NCBI GenBank assembly: GCA_963795805.1
Contig: CAWCIV010000004.1
Coordinates: 744,001 to 808,000, forward strand
Reading direction: 5' to 3'
Source: JALYYC01 sp963795805
GTDB lineage: Bacteria; Chloroflexota; Dormibacteria; CF-121
Length of the DNA: 64,000 nt
Shown here in pieces: positions 16,986 to 24,836 of the stretch (position 1 is its first letter; the number at the start of each line of letters is the position of its first letter). The notes below the pieces were generated by a model, which did not search any database, was not told the origin of the DNA, and saw nothing but the letters and a program-made list of their open reading frames with translations. The translations under genes were made by a program, and so were the position numbers.

Positions 16986-18158
16986 GTGGGATCGATCACG
17001 ACACTGCATCTGGCCGAGACGGATCTTCCGGTTGAGCCGCACCGTCTCGACGGGCACAACTACGGTCCCCTCGCGGACTTACTCCGTGACGACTCCATCG
17101 GCGAGGTCATGGTCAACGGTCCCGACCAGGTCTACATCGAGCGCCATGGTCAGCTCTCGCTCTCGGACGTCACCTTCGAGAGTGAGGAACAACTGATTGC
17201 GCTGATCCGTAACATCGCGGCCTTTGTCGGCCGCCGGATCGACGACGACTCCCCGATGGTCGACTGCCGGCTCCCCGATGGTTCGCGGGTCAATGCGGTC
17301 ATCCCGCCGCTGGCGCTCGATGGTTCCTCACTCACGATCCGGAAGTTCGCCCGGGATCCCTACACCGTGCAGGACCTGATCGGCTTTGGGACGCTGACGG
17401 CGGAAGCGGCCGCCTTCCTGGAGGCCTGCGTCAAGGGGCATTTCAACATCCTGGTCGCCGGCGGAACCGGGTCCGGCAAGACGACGACCCTGAATGTCCT
17501 CTCCTCCTTCATCCCCGACACCGAGCGCGTGGTGACGATTGAGGACGCCGCCGAGCTCCAGCTCCGTCAGCCGCACAAGGTCCGGCTCGAGTCGCGCCCG
17601 GCCCGCATCGACGGCACCGGCAAGGTCAGCATCCGCGATCTCGTCGTGAACGCCCTGCGGATGCGGCCCGACCGCATCGTCATCGGCGAGTGCCGAAGCG
17701 GCGAGGCCCTCGACATGCTGCAGGCGATGAACACGGGCCACGACGGCTCCCTGACCACGATCCACGCCAATACACCTCGCGACACGCTCTCCCGCCTGGA
17801 GACGCTCGTCCTGATGTCAGGGGTCGACCTGCCCCAGCGCGCCATCCGGGAGCAGATCGCCGCCGCGATCCATATCATCGTGCAGCAGTCACGGATCCGC
17901 GACGGTTCCCGACGGATTACGAACATCACCGAGGTAATCGGCCGCGAGGGCGACACGATCACCCTCCAGGACGTCTTCACCTTCGAAGAGACCGGCGTGG
18001 ATGGCACCGGCAAGGTCGTCGGCAAGCTGAATCCGACCGGGATCCGGCCTAACGCCATGGCCAAGATCTACTCACGAAAGGTGGCCATCGCGCCGGCGCT
18101 GGCCGCCCTCTACCCGGATCGCAAGGCGCCTGATTTCACGGTGGGGGTACGTCGATGA
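16986..18158 (+). CDS. cpaF: CpaF/TadA-family secretion ATPase
   Basis: 390 residues of the type II/IV secretion ATPase superfamily, CpaF branch. Walker A is VAGGTGSGKTTTLNVL, the Asp box is around TIEDAAELQL, and the His box area reads HDGSLTTIHAN. The RIVIGECRSGEALDMLQAM segment is diagnostic for CpaF/VirB11. CpaF powers Tad/Flp pilus assembly, but no tadB, tadC or flp gene is adjacent, so here it is an orphan. The start is a TTG/GTG-like codon, GTG 16986. It is followed by a coiled-coil protein with ATGA overlap. Confidence 0.92.
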   Translation: MGSITTLHLAETDLPVEPHRLDGHNYGPLADLLRDDSIGEVMVNGPDQVYIERHGQLSLSDVTFESEEQLIALIRNIAAFVGRRIDDDSPMVDCRLPDGSRVNAVIPPLALDGSSLTIRKFARDPYTVQDLIGFGTLTAEAAAFLEACVKGHFNILVAGGTGSGKTTTLNVLSSFIPDTERVVTIEDAAELQLRQPHKVRLESRPARIDGTGKVSIRDLVVNALRMRPDRIVIGECRSGEALDMLQAMNTGHDGSLTTIHANTPRDTLSRLETLVLMSGVDLPQRAIREQIAAAIHIIVQQSRIRDGSRRITNITEVIGREGDTITLQDVFTFEETGVDGTGKVVGKLNPTGIRPNAMAKIYSRKVAIAPALAALYPDRKAPDFTVGVRR

Positions 18159-18460
18159 ACAACGAACCGGTCGAGCAACTCGATGCGGAGACTCTGAGGG
18201 ACGTCGCGGCGGACATGCGGAGCGAGCTGGACCGGATCCAGGAGCAGATCGCCGAGCTCACCCTGGCCAACAAGCGCGCCCTGACACTCAAGGCGATTTA
18301 CGGGACTGACGCGCTCACCCGGGAACGGTTCAACCTTCTTCACACCCACATTGACCAGTTCGCGGGCAAGATGGCCGAACTGCGGGAAGAGGAACGGCTG
18401 CTGACTCACTGGCTCGATCGCTGCGGCGAGCTCCTCCGGACGTCGCGCCGGGCAGCCTGA
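18155..18460 (+). CDS. Small coiled-coil protein coupled to cpaF
   Basis: 101 residues, strongly helical, with heptad-like segments at ~10-45 and ~65-95 (LRDVAADMRSELDRIQEQIA; FAGKMAELREEERLLTHWL). One cysteine. No family is recognised. The ATG overlaps the cpaF stop (ATGA, 18155-18158), so it is translationally coupled and probably works with the ATPase. It converges on the sortase gene with 13 bases between stops. Confidence 0.7.
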   Translation: MNNEPVEQLDAETLRDVAADMRSELDRIQEQIAELTLANKRALTLKAIYGTDALTRERFNLLHTHIDQFAGKMAELREEERLLTHWLDRCGELLRTSRRAA

Positions 18461-18473
18461 GCGTCGCGCCCGG

Positions 18474-19190
18474 TTAGATCTCGACCGCGCGAACGATGAA
18501 GTCGCGGCTGCCGTCCCAGGTCCAGCAGGTCTGCAGGGTCAACGACGAGACCGCGGTTGCGCCGAGGGGCCACATCTGGGTGTTGCTGACGATCGTGGTC
18601 GAGGTGACCCGGTAGGTGTGAACCCGACCCGAGGGGTCGCCGTACTGGACGATGTCACCGGCGCGGATTCCCAGGATGGGGGTGAAGGTGCCCGGATTGT
18701 GGGCCATGATGTAGGTGTTATTCGACCCGGCGCAGCTCCAGCGCCAGGCGCCGTAGTGCGGCACGGCAGCCCGCCCGAGGCAGTCTCCGTACCAGCCAAC
18801 CGAGAGGCTCACGCCCAGGCGTGGGATCACGATCCAGTTCGCGCCGACGGCGGGGCGTGCCGGCCGAGGGGGTGCAATCGCCGCAGGCGCGGCCGGCGGC
18901 GCAGCAGCCGGCGCAGCAACCGGCGCCGCTGCCGGAACAGGCGCCGCGGCGGCGGCGAAGGCGGCCGACGCGGCCGCGGACACCGCCTCGACGGCCGGCA
19001 TGGGCCGCACAGCGACCGCGAGCCGGCGAGCGAGATCGAGGTGACCCACCTGCGCCGATGCCGAGACCTGGGCGGCCGCGACCGGCCTGGCCGTGATGGA
19101 CGTGTGCGAGGTGAGAAGCGGGAAGCTGAGAATCCAGAGACCGAGCCCGGCCAGGAGCGGCGTGCGCCACCGCTGCAGGAGATGTACCAC
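18474..19190 (-). CDS. Sortase family transpeptidase
   Basis: 238 residues from GTG 19190. An N-terminal membrane anchor (~12-30) is followed by an Ala/Pro-rich linker (~75-115) and a sortase domain. The catalytic His is in YIMAHNPG, the Cys in TLQTCW and the Arg probably in SRDFIVRA. Sortases join surface proteins to the cell wall or build pili. No LPXTG-type substrate was found in the window. A cysteine pair (GDCLGR and SCAGSN) may be structural. Presence of a sortase supports a single-membrane envelope. Confidence 0.85.
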   Translation of the reverse strand: MVHLLQRWRTPLLAGLGLWILSFPLLTSHTSITARPVAAAQVSASAQVGHLDLARRLAVAVRPMPAVEAVSAAASAAFAAAAAPVPAAAPVAAPAAAPPAAPAAIAPPRPARPAVGANWIVIPRLGVSLSVGWYGDCLGRAAVPHYGAWRWSCAGSNNTYIMAHNPGTFTPILGIRAGDIVQYGDPSGRVHTYRVTSTTIVSNTQMWPLGATAVSSLTLQTCWTWDGSRDFIVRAVEI

Positions 19191-19276
19191 TGGTCGAGAA
19201 ACGACGGCTCAGCGACGAGGTTTGCGTGATTTACGCCATCGTCACGCCGTGTAACAGGATGGTTGCCGGAACCGAA

Positions 19277-19669
19277 TCAGGCTGTTTTCGCGAGGGCTTC
19301 CGCCGGGCCGATGTAGCGCTCGACGAGCGCGACGAGATCCGCGATCTCGTAGGGTTTGGTCAGACACTCGGCGCAACCCGCCGCGATCGCCGATTCGCGA
19401 TCGCCTACCATGGCATGCGCCGTGATGGCCACCACCGGGATGCGCGCGACCGATGGGTCGGCCTTCAGCGCGCGGGTGGCTTCCCACCCGTTCATCTCGG
19501 GGAGAGAGAGATCCATCAAGATCAGGGACGGTTGCAGGCTGACGGCCATTAAGACCGCTTCCCGCCCATTGGGGGCGAGTTCGCAGGCAAAACCGCGCGT
19601 TCGCAGCACCTTCAGCGCCATCCTCTGCATCATGGCGTCGTCTTCGACCACCAGGATCAACTGGTTCAT
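19277..19669 (-). CDS. Single-domain response regulator
   Basis: 130 residues, a stand-alone REC domain. The acidic pair is in VVEDDAMMQ, the phospho-acceptor Asp in LILMDLSLPEMNGW, the switch Thr/Ser in VVAITAHAM, and Lys in CLTKPYE. It has no output domain. The start overlaps the stop of the hybrid kinase (ATGA, 19666-19669), so it is likely a phosphorelay partner of that kinase, CheY/DivK-like in form. Confidence 0.92.
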   Translation of the reverse strand: MNQLILVVEDDAMMQRMALKVLRTRGFACELAPNGREAVLMAVSLQPSLILMDLSLPEMNGWEATRALKADPSVARIPVVAITAHAMVGDRESAIAAGCAECLTKPYEIADLVALVERYIGPAEALAKTA

Positions 19670-22383
19670 GCGGCCTCCCCCTGGCTTTTTGCCTGACCGA
19701 GGACCTGGCGGACGGCGGCGGTCAGGCCGGCCGGCTCGATCGTCCCCTTCGCGATGAAACGCTGGATGTGGCCGTTGAGCGTCAGGACGTCTTCGGCGGT
19801 CAGCTCCTTGGCGCTGACGATGATCACGGGAATCTGCGCGGCGCTCGGCAACGCGCGCATCCGCGCCACGGTCTCGAAGCCGCTCATCCCGGGCATCATG
19901 AGATCAAGCAGCACGAGGTCGGGCGGTGCTTGCTGGATCGCGGCCATCGCCTGGTTTCCATCCACGGCCAGCTCCACGTGCGCTCCCTCCTCACTCAGGA
20001 TCTTGGCCAGCAGCGTGCGGGCCTCGGGATCATCATCCACGATCAACACGCGTTTCTCGTTGAGCTGCGGCAACAGATGATGAACTTTTTCGACAAGGAC
20101 AGCTCGATCGTAAGGTTTGGCAAGGTAATCCGACGCGCCGAGCGCAAACACCATGCGCTGGTCCTCGACGATGGTCACCACCAGGACGGGAAGGCCGGCC
20201 GTTTCCGGGTCCTCGCGGAGCTTCTCCAGCACCCACCAACCTGACGCGTCCGGCATCATGACGTCGAGCGTCATCAGGACCGGGCGAGCCTCATGCGCCA
20301 GCTGGACCGCATCGGCCGCGTTGGACGCTTGGACAGTCTTCCACCCATCCTGTTCCAGGTGTCGGGCGATCAGCTGCCTGACGCTGGCGTCGTCGTCGAC
20401 GACGAGGATGACGTTGCCCGGAAGCGCCCGGCTCGACCGCGAGGTGGCCCTCGGTCGCACGGTCGGGATCAGCGCGGCCGGGGCGGCGGCCCAGGCCGGG
20501 ACGGTGAAGAGGAAGGTGCTACCAAGGTTTGGCTCGCTGACCACGGTGATCGCGCCACCATGCATTTCCACGAGCCGGCGGACGATGCTGAGACCGAGCC
20601 CGGTGCCACCGTGACGCCGGGTGCTGCTGCCATCGCCCTGGACGAACTCCTCGAAGATGACCTTCTGCGATTCGGGCGAGATCCCGATCCCCGTATCCTT
20701 GACCGCGATCCGCACCATCCGGCCGGACGCCTGGGCGAAGACCTCGAGATGCCCGCGATCGGTGAACTTCACGGCGTTTGACAGCAGGTTGATCAGGATC
20801 TGCTTGAGGCGAACCGGATCAGCCTCGACGGCCGGCAGGGTCGGCGGAATCCGCATCTCGATCTTCAGCCCTTTCGCTGCGGCGAGCGGCCGGATGCTGT
20901 CCAGGACCGAATTCACGAGACCGGGGAGCTCGAGACGTTCCAGGTTCAGCTCCATCTTTCCCGCCTCGATCTTGCTCAAGTCCAGGATCTGGTTGATCAG
21001 GTTGAGGAGTGATTGCCCGCTGCGGTTCACCTGCTGGATGTCTTCCTGCTGCTCGCCATTGAGGGGCCCGTCGATCCCGTCGAGCAGGATCTGCGAGAAC
21101 CCGATGATGGCCGAGAGCGGCGTCCGCAACTCGTGCGAGACATTGGCGAGGAACTCCGACTTGAGCTTGTTGGCTCGAGCCAGCTCCTGGTTCGCCGTCT
21201 GTAGCTCCATCGTTCGCTGTGAGACCTTTTCTTCGAGCGTCTGATAGGCGCTGCTCATTTGCTGCGCCATCTGGTTGAAGGTTTGCGCCAGCGCCAGCAG
21301 CTCGCGGGCCGCGAAGCCCTCGCGGACGCGGACTGGCGTCACGAAGTCGCCCGCGGCGATCCGCGCTGCAGCCCGGTTCAGCTCGCCGACCGGCCGGGTC
21401 AACCACATGGCGGCAAGGAAGCCCAGCATCAGGGCAAGGACGACCGCGACCAGCAGCCACTCCAGGGTGCTGACGATCAGGGGGTTCAGCTCGGCGCGGA
21501 GCTCGGCCACGGACTGCGAGACCCAAACCTTCCAGCCCACCACCGGGACAGTGGCAAAGCCGGCGGCTCGCGGCGTAGCCCCGTCGAGGTCGGTGTACCA
21601 GCTGACGCCGCGGTCGGTACCGAGCGATTGCTGAAAAACCGCCTCTGATGACAGGTCCTTCGCCTGCAAGCGCCAGTCGTCCCGCGGATGGGCGATCACG
21701 CGGCCGCGCCGGTCGACGACCACGGCCTGCCCACTCGCGCCGATTCGGCTGTAGATGGACAGCCGCTGGACCTCCGACAACCCGACCGTCCCGGCGAGAT
21801 AGCCAACCACCGACCGCTTGCCGTCGAGAATCGGGACCGCGATCACGACGGCGGCGACACTCGTGTCGCCTCGAGACCCGATGACGTCGGAGTAGTGTGG
21901 CCCGATCAGCCGGGTATTCAGGACTTCTTTGACGTAATTCCACTGGCTGTAGTCAAAGCCCACCGCGGCAGGCGGATCCGATGCAACGGCTCGGCCAGCC
22001 AGATTGCCGACGTACAGCTGGAGCAGCGCCGGCTCCGCGGTGTGGGCGGCGGCCAGTTCCTGGTTCAGGCGCGTAGGGTCGAAGCCGGCCGCGTTGATCC
22101 CGCGAATCGTGGCGTCATCGTTCGAAGCGATCTGGGACGCCGTGCTCTGTAGGGCCGCTGTCTGGGCGAGCACATAGCCATAAATGGCCTGCGCGAGCGT
22201 CTCGGCCATCGGTTTGTGTTTTTGCTCGATGGTGAGGTTCTGCGTGGTGAACAGCGAGGAGATTCGCTGGGCGCCGAAAAAGACCAGTGGGCCGACGGCC
22301 ACCATCAGGAATCCGACGCTCATGTACCAGCGCAGGCTGTGTGCCGAGCGGCTCGGCGCGGCGGTGTGTGAACGCGTCCCCAC
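19666..22383 (-). CDS. Hybrid sensor histidine kinase (extracellular sensor, HAMP, HisKA, HATPase, two receiver domains)
   Basis: About 905 residues. Domains in order: TM1 near residue 25, an extracytoplasmic dCache-like sensor (~40-300), TM2, HAMP, and a coiled coil. HisKA follows with its His in FLANVSHELRTPLSAIIGFS, then HATPase_c with GTGLGLSIVRRL. Two REC domains follow, beginning VILVVDDDASVRQ and RVLIVDDDPEARTL. The ligand is unknown. It should autophosphorylate and pass phosphate through its own receivers and the coupled single REC protein. The start is uncertain: GTG 22383 is used, with TTG 22410 and ATG 22323 as alternatives. Confidence 0.9.
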   Translation of the reverse strand: MGTRSHTAAPSRSAHSLRWYMSVGFLMVAVGPLVFFGAQRISSLFTTQNLTIEQKHKPMAETLAQAIYGYVLAQTAALQSTASQIASNDDATIRGINAAGFDPTRLNQELAAAHTAEPALLQLYVGNLAGRAVASDPPAAVGFDYSQWNYVKEVLNTRLIGPHYSDVIGSRGDTSVAAVVIAVPILDGKRSVVGYLAGTVGLSEVQRLSIYSRIGASGQAVVVDRRGRVIAHPRDDWRLQAKDLSSEAVFQQSLGTDRGVSWYTDLDGATPRAAGFATVPVVGWKVWVSQSVAELRAELNPLIVSTLEWLLVAVVLALMLGFLAAMWLTRPVGELNRAAARIAAGDFVTPVRVREGFAARELLALAQTFNQMAQQMSSAYQTLEEKVSQRTMELQTANQELARANKLKSEFLANVSHELRTPLSAIIGFSQILLDGIDGPLNGEQQEDIQQVNRSGQSLLNLINQILDLSKIEAGKMELNLERLELPGLVNSVLDSIRPLAAAKGLKIEMRIPPTLPAVEADPVRLKQILINLLSNAVKFTDRGHLEVFAQASGRMVRIAVKDTGIGISPESQKVIFEEFVQGDGSSTRRHGGTGLGLSIVRRLVEMHGGAITVVSEPNLGSTFLFTVPAWAAAPAALIPTVRPRATSRSSRALPGNVILVVDDDASVRQLIARHLEQDGWKTVQASNAADAVQLAHEARPVLMTLDVMMPDASGWWVLEKLREDPETAGLPVLVVTIVEDQRMVFALGASDYLAKPYDRAVLVEKVHHLLPQLNEKRVLIVDDDPEARTLLAKILSEEGAHVELAVDGNQAMAAIQQAPPDLVLLDLMMPGMSGFETVARMRALPSAAQIPVIIVSAKELTAEDVLTLNGHIQRFIAKGTIEPAGLTAAVRQVLGQAKSQGEAA

Positions 22384-22472
22384 AGGGCAGTAACGTCCCA
22401 CCAGGCCCAACTTTGCTCTGGACGGGGCCTACCGCTCCTCCCACCGTTACGCGCTCGTTACTCTTCTAAGCG

Positions 22473-23219
22473 ATGGCCGGGCTACGGGCGAAGGAACGGG
22501 CGCACCTGGCGGTCGAGCGGCTTCGGGGCGCCTACATCGCGGTCTCCGAGCTCGCCCATGCCAACGCCTTCCAGATGCTGATCGCCACCATTCTCTCCGC
22601 GCAGACCACCGACCGGTCGGTGAATTCGGTGACCCCGACGCTCTTTGCCGTCTATCCGGATGCGGCGTCGCTGGCGCACGCGGATCCAGCCGCGGTGGAA
22701 CGGCTGATCAAGCCCACCGGCTTCTTCCACGTCAAAGCCAAAACCATCGTCGCCTGCAGCGCGGCCCTGGTCGAGCACTTCGGCGGTGACGTGCCCCCGA
22801 GGATGGACGACCTTGTCACCCTGCCCGGCGTCGGGCGGAAAACGGCCAACGTCGTGCTTGGCGTGGCGTTCGGCCTCCCAGGTTTTGCGGTCGACACGCA
22901 CGTGACGCGCCTGAGCCGCCGCCTGGGCCTGAGCAAGAGTGCGGATCCGGTCAAAATCGAAGCGGATGTCACCCGCCTGATCCCCTCTGAGGAGTGGACC
23001 GGCCTCAGCTTGCGGCTGATCCTCCACGGCCGGCGGGTGTGCCTCGCCCGCGCGCCACGCTGTCCCGAGTGCGTCCTGAACGATTTCTGCCCGTCGTCCA
23101 CCGTCCGCGCCGGCGCCCGCCGGCGAGACGTCCCCGGCGTCAAGCGACGCGGCGTATCGTTGCCCCATGCCGGAACGTCCCCACGCAAGCGAGTCTCGCG
23201 CCGTGGCCAAGCCCGCTAG
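22473..23219 (+). CDS. nth: Endonuclease III (DNA glycosylase/AP lyase)
   Basis: 248 residues with the HhH-GPD fold. The helix-hairpin-helix reads LPGVGRKTANVVLG and contains the catalytic Lys; the catalytic Asp is in FAVDTHVTRL. The 4Fe-4S loop C-x6-C-x2-C-x5-C (CLARAPRCPECVLNDFC) is complete. It excises oxidised pyrimidines. The C-terminal ~30 residues after the cluster are basic and unusual, and overlap the next gene by 53 bases. Confidence 0.95.
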   Translation: MAGLRAKERAHLAVERLRGAYIAVSELAHANAFQMLIATILSAQTTDRSVNSVTPTLFAVYPDAASLAHADPAAVERLIKPTGFFHVKAKTIVACSAALVEHFGGDVPPRMDDLVTLPGVGRKTANVVLGVAFGLPGFAVDTHVTRLSRRLGLSKSADPVKIEADVTRLIPSEEWTGLSLRLILHGRRVCLARAPRCPECVLNDFCPSSTVRAGARRRDVPGVKRRGVSLPHAGTSPRKRVSRRGQAR

Positions 23220-23778
23220 CCACGGCCTGGCAGGCCGACCCTGGGATTCGAGGGTCCTCGGCGGGGTCCTGCTGCTGGTGGGCGCCGTGCTGTTACTCGG
23301 CCGCTTTACCTCGATCGATCTCGGCCATTACGGCTGGCCCCTGTTCGTCATCCTGCCCGGGGTCCTGATCCTGATGCTCGCGTCGAGCAATCGGGGAGCC
23401 ATGAGCGAGGGGCTGGCCATCGCGGGCAGCCTCCTGACGGTGACCGGCTTGATCCTGCTCTACCAGAACAGCACCGGACGGTTCGAGAGCTGGGCCTACG
23501 CCTGGCCCCTTCTCATGCCGGGCGCGGTGGGGGCCGGCATGGTCATCTACGGATGGCGGACGGGCCGGCGGGGCAACATCAGCATTGGGCTGCGGATGAT
23601 CGCCATCGCGGTTGCCCTCGTCGTCGTAGGCGCGATCTTCTTCGAGTTGGTGCTCGGCATCGGCGGTTTCTCGCTCGGCCGGTGGTCCGGGGTCGTGCTC
23701 TCGGTGCTCGCCATCGCCGCCGGCGTCGCGCTCCTCCTGCGCAACCTGCGCGCGGGTGCCCGCCGTGATTCCGGATAA
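23167..23778 (+). CDS. Membrane protein, LiaF/DUF5668-like
   Basis: 203 residues with about six hydrophobic helices in three pairs, each pair resembling the LiaF-type transmembrane region (GVLLLVGAVLLLGRF; WPLFVILPGVLILML; WPLLMPGAVGAGMVIYGW). Function is unknown; relatives sense envelope stress. ATG 23167 gives a basic leader that overlaps nth by 53 bases; a later start is possible. It runs to within 8 bases of the phosphofructokinase start. Confidence 0.7.
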   Translation: MPERPHASESRAVAKPASHGLAGRPWDSRVLGGVLLLVGAVLLLGRFTSIDLGHYGWPLFVILPGVLILMLASSNRGAMSEGLAIAGSLLTVTGLILLYQNSTGRFESWAYAWPLLMPGAVGAGMVIYGWRTGRRGNISIGLRMIAIAVALVVVGAIFFELVLGIGGFSLGRWSGVVLSVLAIAAGVALLLRNLRAGARRDSG

Positions 23779-23785
23779 TGACCCG

Positions 23786-24829
23786 ATGCGGATAGGGGTC
23801 CTCACCGGTGGTGGCGACGCTCCCGGGTTGAACGCGGCCATCCGCGCCGTCGCCCGGCGGGCGTTCGAGCGCGGGCTCCAGGTGACCGGCATCAAAAACG
23901 GCTGGGCCGGCGCGCTCGGGGCCGGCGACTTCGAAGAGCTCAACCCCGCGTCGGTCCGAGGCATCCTTCCGCTGGGTGGAACCATCCTGGGCACCTCACG
24001 AACCAACCCCATGAAGGAAACGGGCGGGGTGGACGTCTGCATCCGGCTGCTCCAGAGCAACGGCATCGATGGTTTAGTCGCGATCGGTGGCGACGACACC
24101 CTCTCGGTGGCGGCCGCCATGAGCGAGGCCGGCTATCCGGTGGTGGGGGTGCCGAAGACGATCGACAACGATCTCTCAGCGACCGAATTCTGCATCGGCT
24201 TCGACACGGCGGTCGGGGTGGTCGTCGAGGCGCTCGACCGGCTGCACACGACCGCCTCGGCGCATCACCGCGTCATGGTGGTCGAGGTCATGGGCCGGGA
24301 TACCGGCTGGGTGGCAATGGTCGGCGGACTGGCCGGCGGTGCCGACATGATCCTGATCCCGGAATTTCCGGTGGCCCTCGACGATGTCGTGCAACACCTC
24401 CACCGGCGGCGCGGTGAGGGAAAGGATTTCAGCATCATCGTGGTCGCCGAGGGCGTGACCATGAGTGAGCGACAGCCGGTCGGCGCGATGGCTGGCGGCG
24501 AGGGAAAGCGTGATGCTTTCGGCCACGTGCAGCTGGCCAAGCAAGGGGTGGGCGACGCCCTGACCACCCGGATCGAAGAGGCCACCGGGTTCGAGGCCCG
24601 CGTCACCGTTCTCGGCCACCTCCAGCGCGGCGGCTCGCCGTCGCCGGTTGACCGGATCTGGGCCACCCGGCTGGGCGTCGCCGCCACCGATCTGCTCGCC
24701 GAGCACAAAGCGGGCTTGATCCCAGTCCGGCAGGATGGCGAGGTGAAGATCGTGCCGCTTCGCGATGTCATCCGCGAGACGAGGCGCGTCCCGGAATCGC
24801 TTTTCAAGCTGCAGCGCGTGTTCGGCTAA
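23786..24829 (+). CDS. 6-phosphofructokinase, PPi-dependent type by motif
   Basis: 347 residues of the PfkA superfamily. The fructose 6-phosphate site (VEVMGRDTGW, HLQRGGSPSPVDR) and the catalytic PKTIDND are present. Two specificity residues are diagnostic: GGDDT, where ATP enzymes have GGDGS, and Lys in PKTIDND, where ATP enzymes have Gly. By established family rules both favour pyrophosphate as phosphoryl donor, which would make the step reversible. ATG 23786 is used, because sequence upstream of it is not conserved in the family. Confidence 0.88.
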   Translation: MRIGVLTGGGDAPGLNAAIRAVARRAFERGLQVTGIKNGWAGALGAGDFEELNPASVRGILPLGGTILGTSRTNPMKETGGVDVCIRLLQSNGIDGLVAIGGDDTLSVAAAMSEAGYPVVGVPKTIDNDLSATEFCIGFDTAVGVVVEALDRLHTTASAHHRVMVVEVMGRDTGWVAMVGGLAGGADMILIPEFPVALDDVVQHLHRRRGEGKDFSIIVVAEGVTMSERQPVGAMAGGEGKRDAFGHVQLAKQGVGDALTTRIEEATGFEARVTVLGHLQRGGSPSPVDRIWATRLGVAATDLLAEHKAGLIPVRQDGEVKIVPLRDVIRETRRVPESLFKLQRVFG

Positions 24830-24836
24830 CGCGCGA

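Noticed and set aside
23167..23219. Frameshift joining nth to the following membrane protein
   Set aside because: Each frame is complete, with its own family features. The 53-base overlap is explained by a long C-terminal tail on nth or a later start of the membrane protein.
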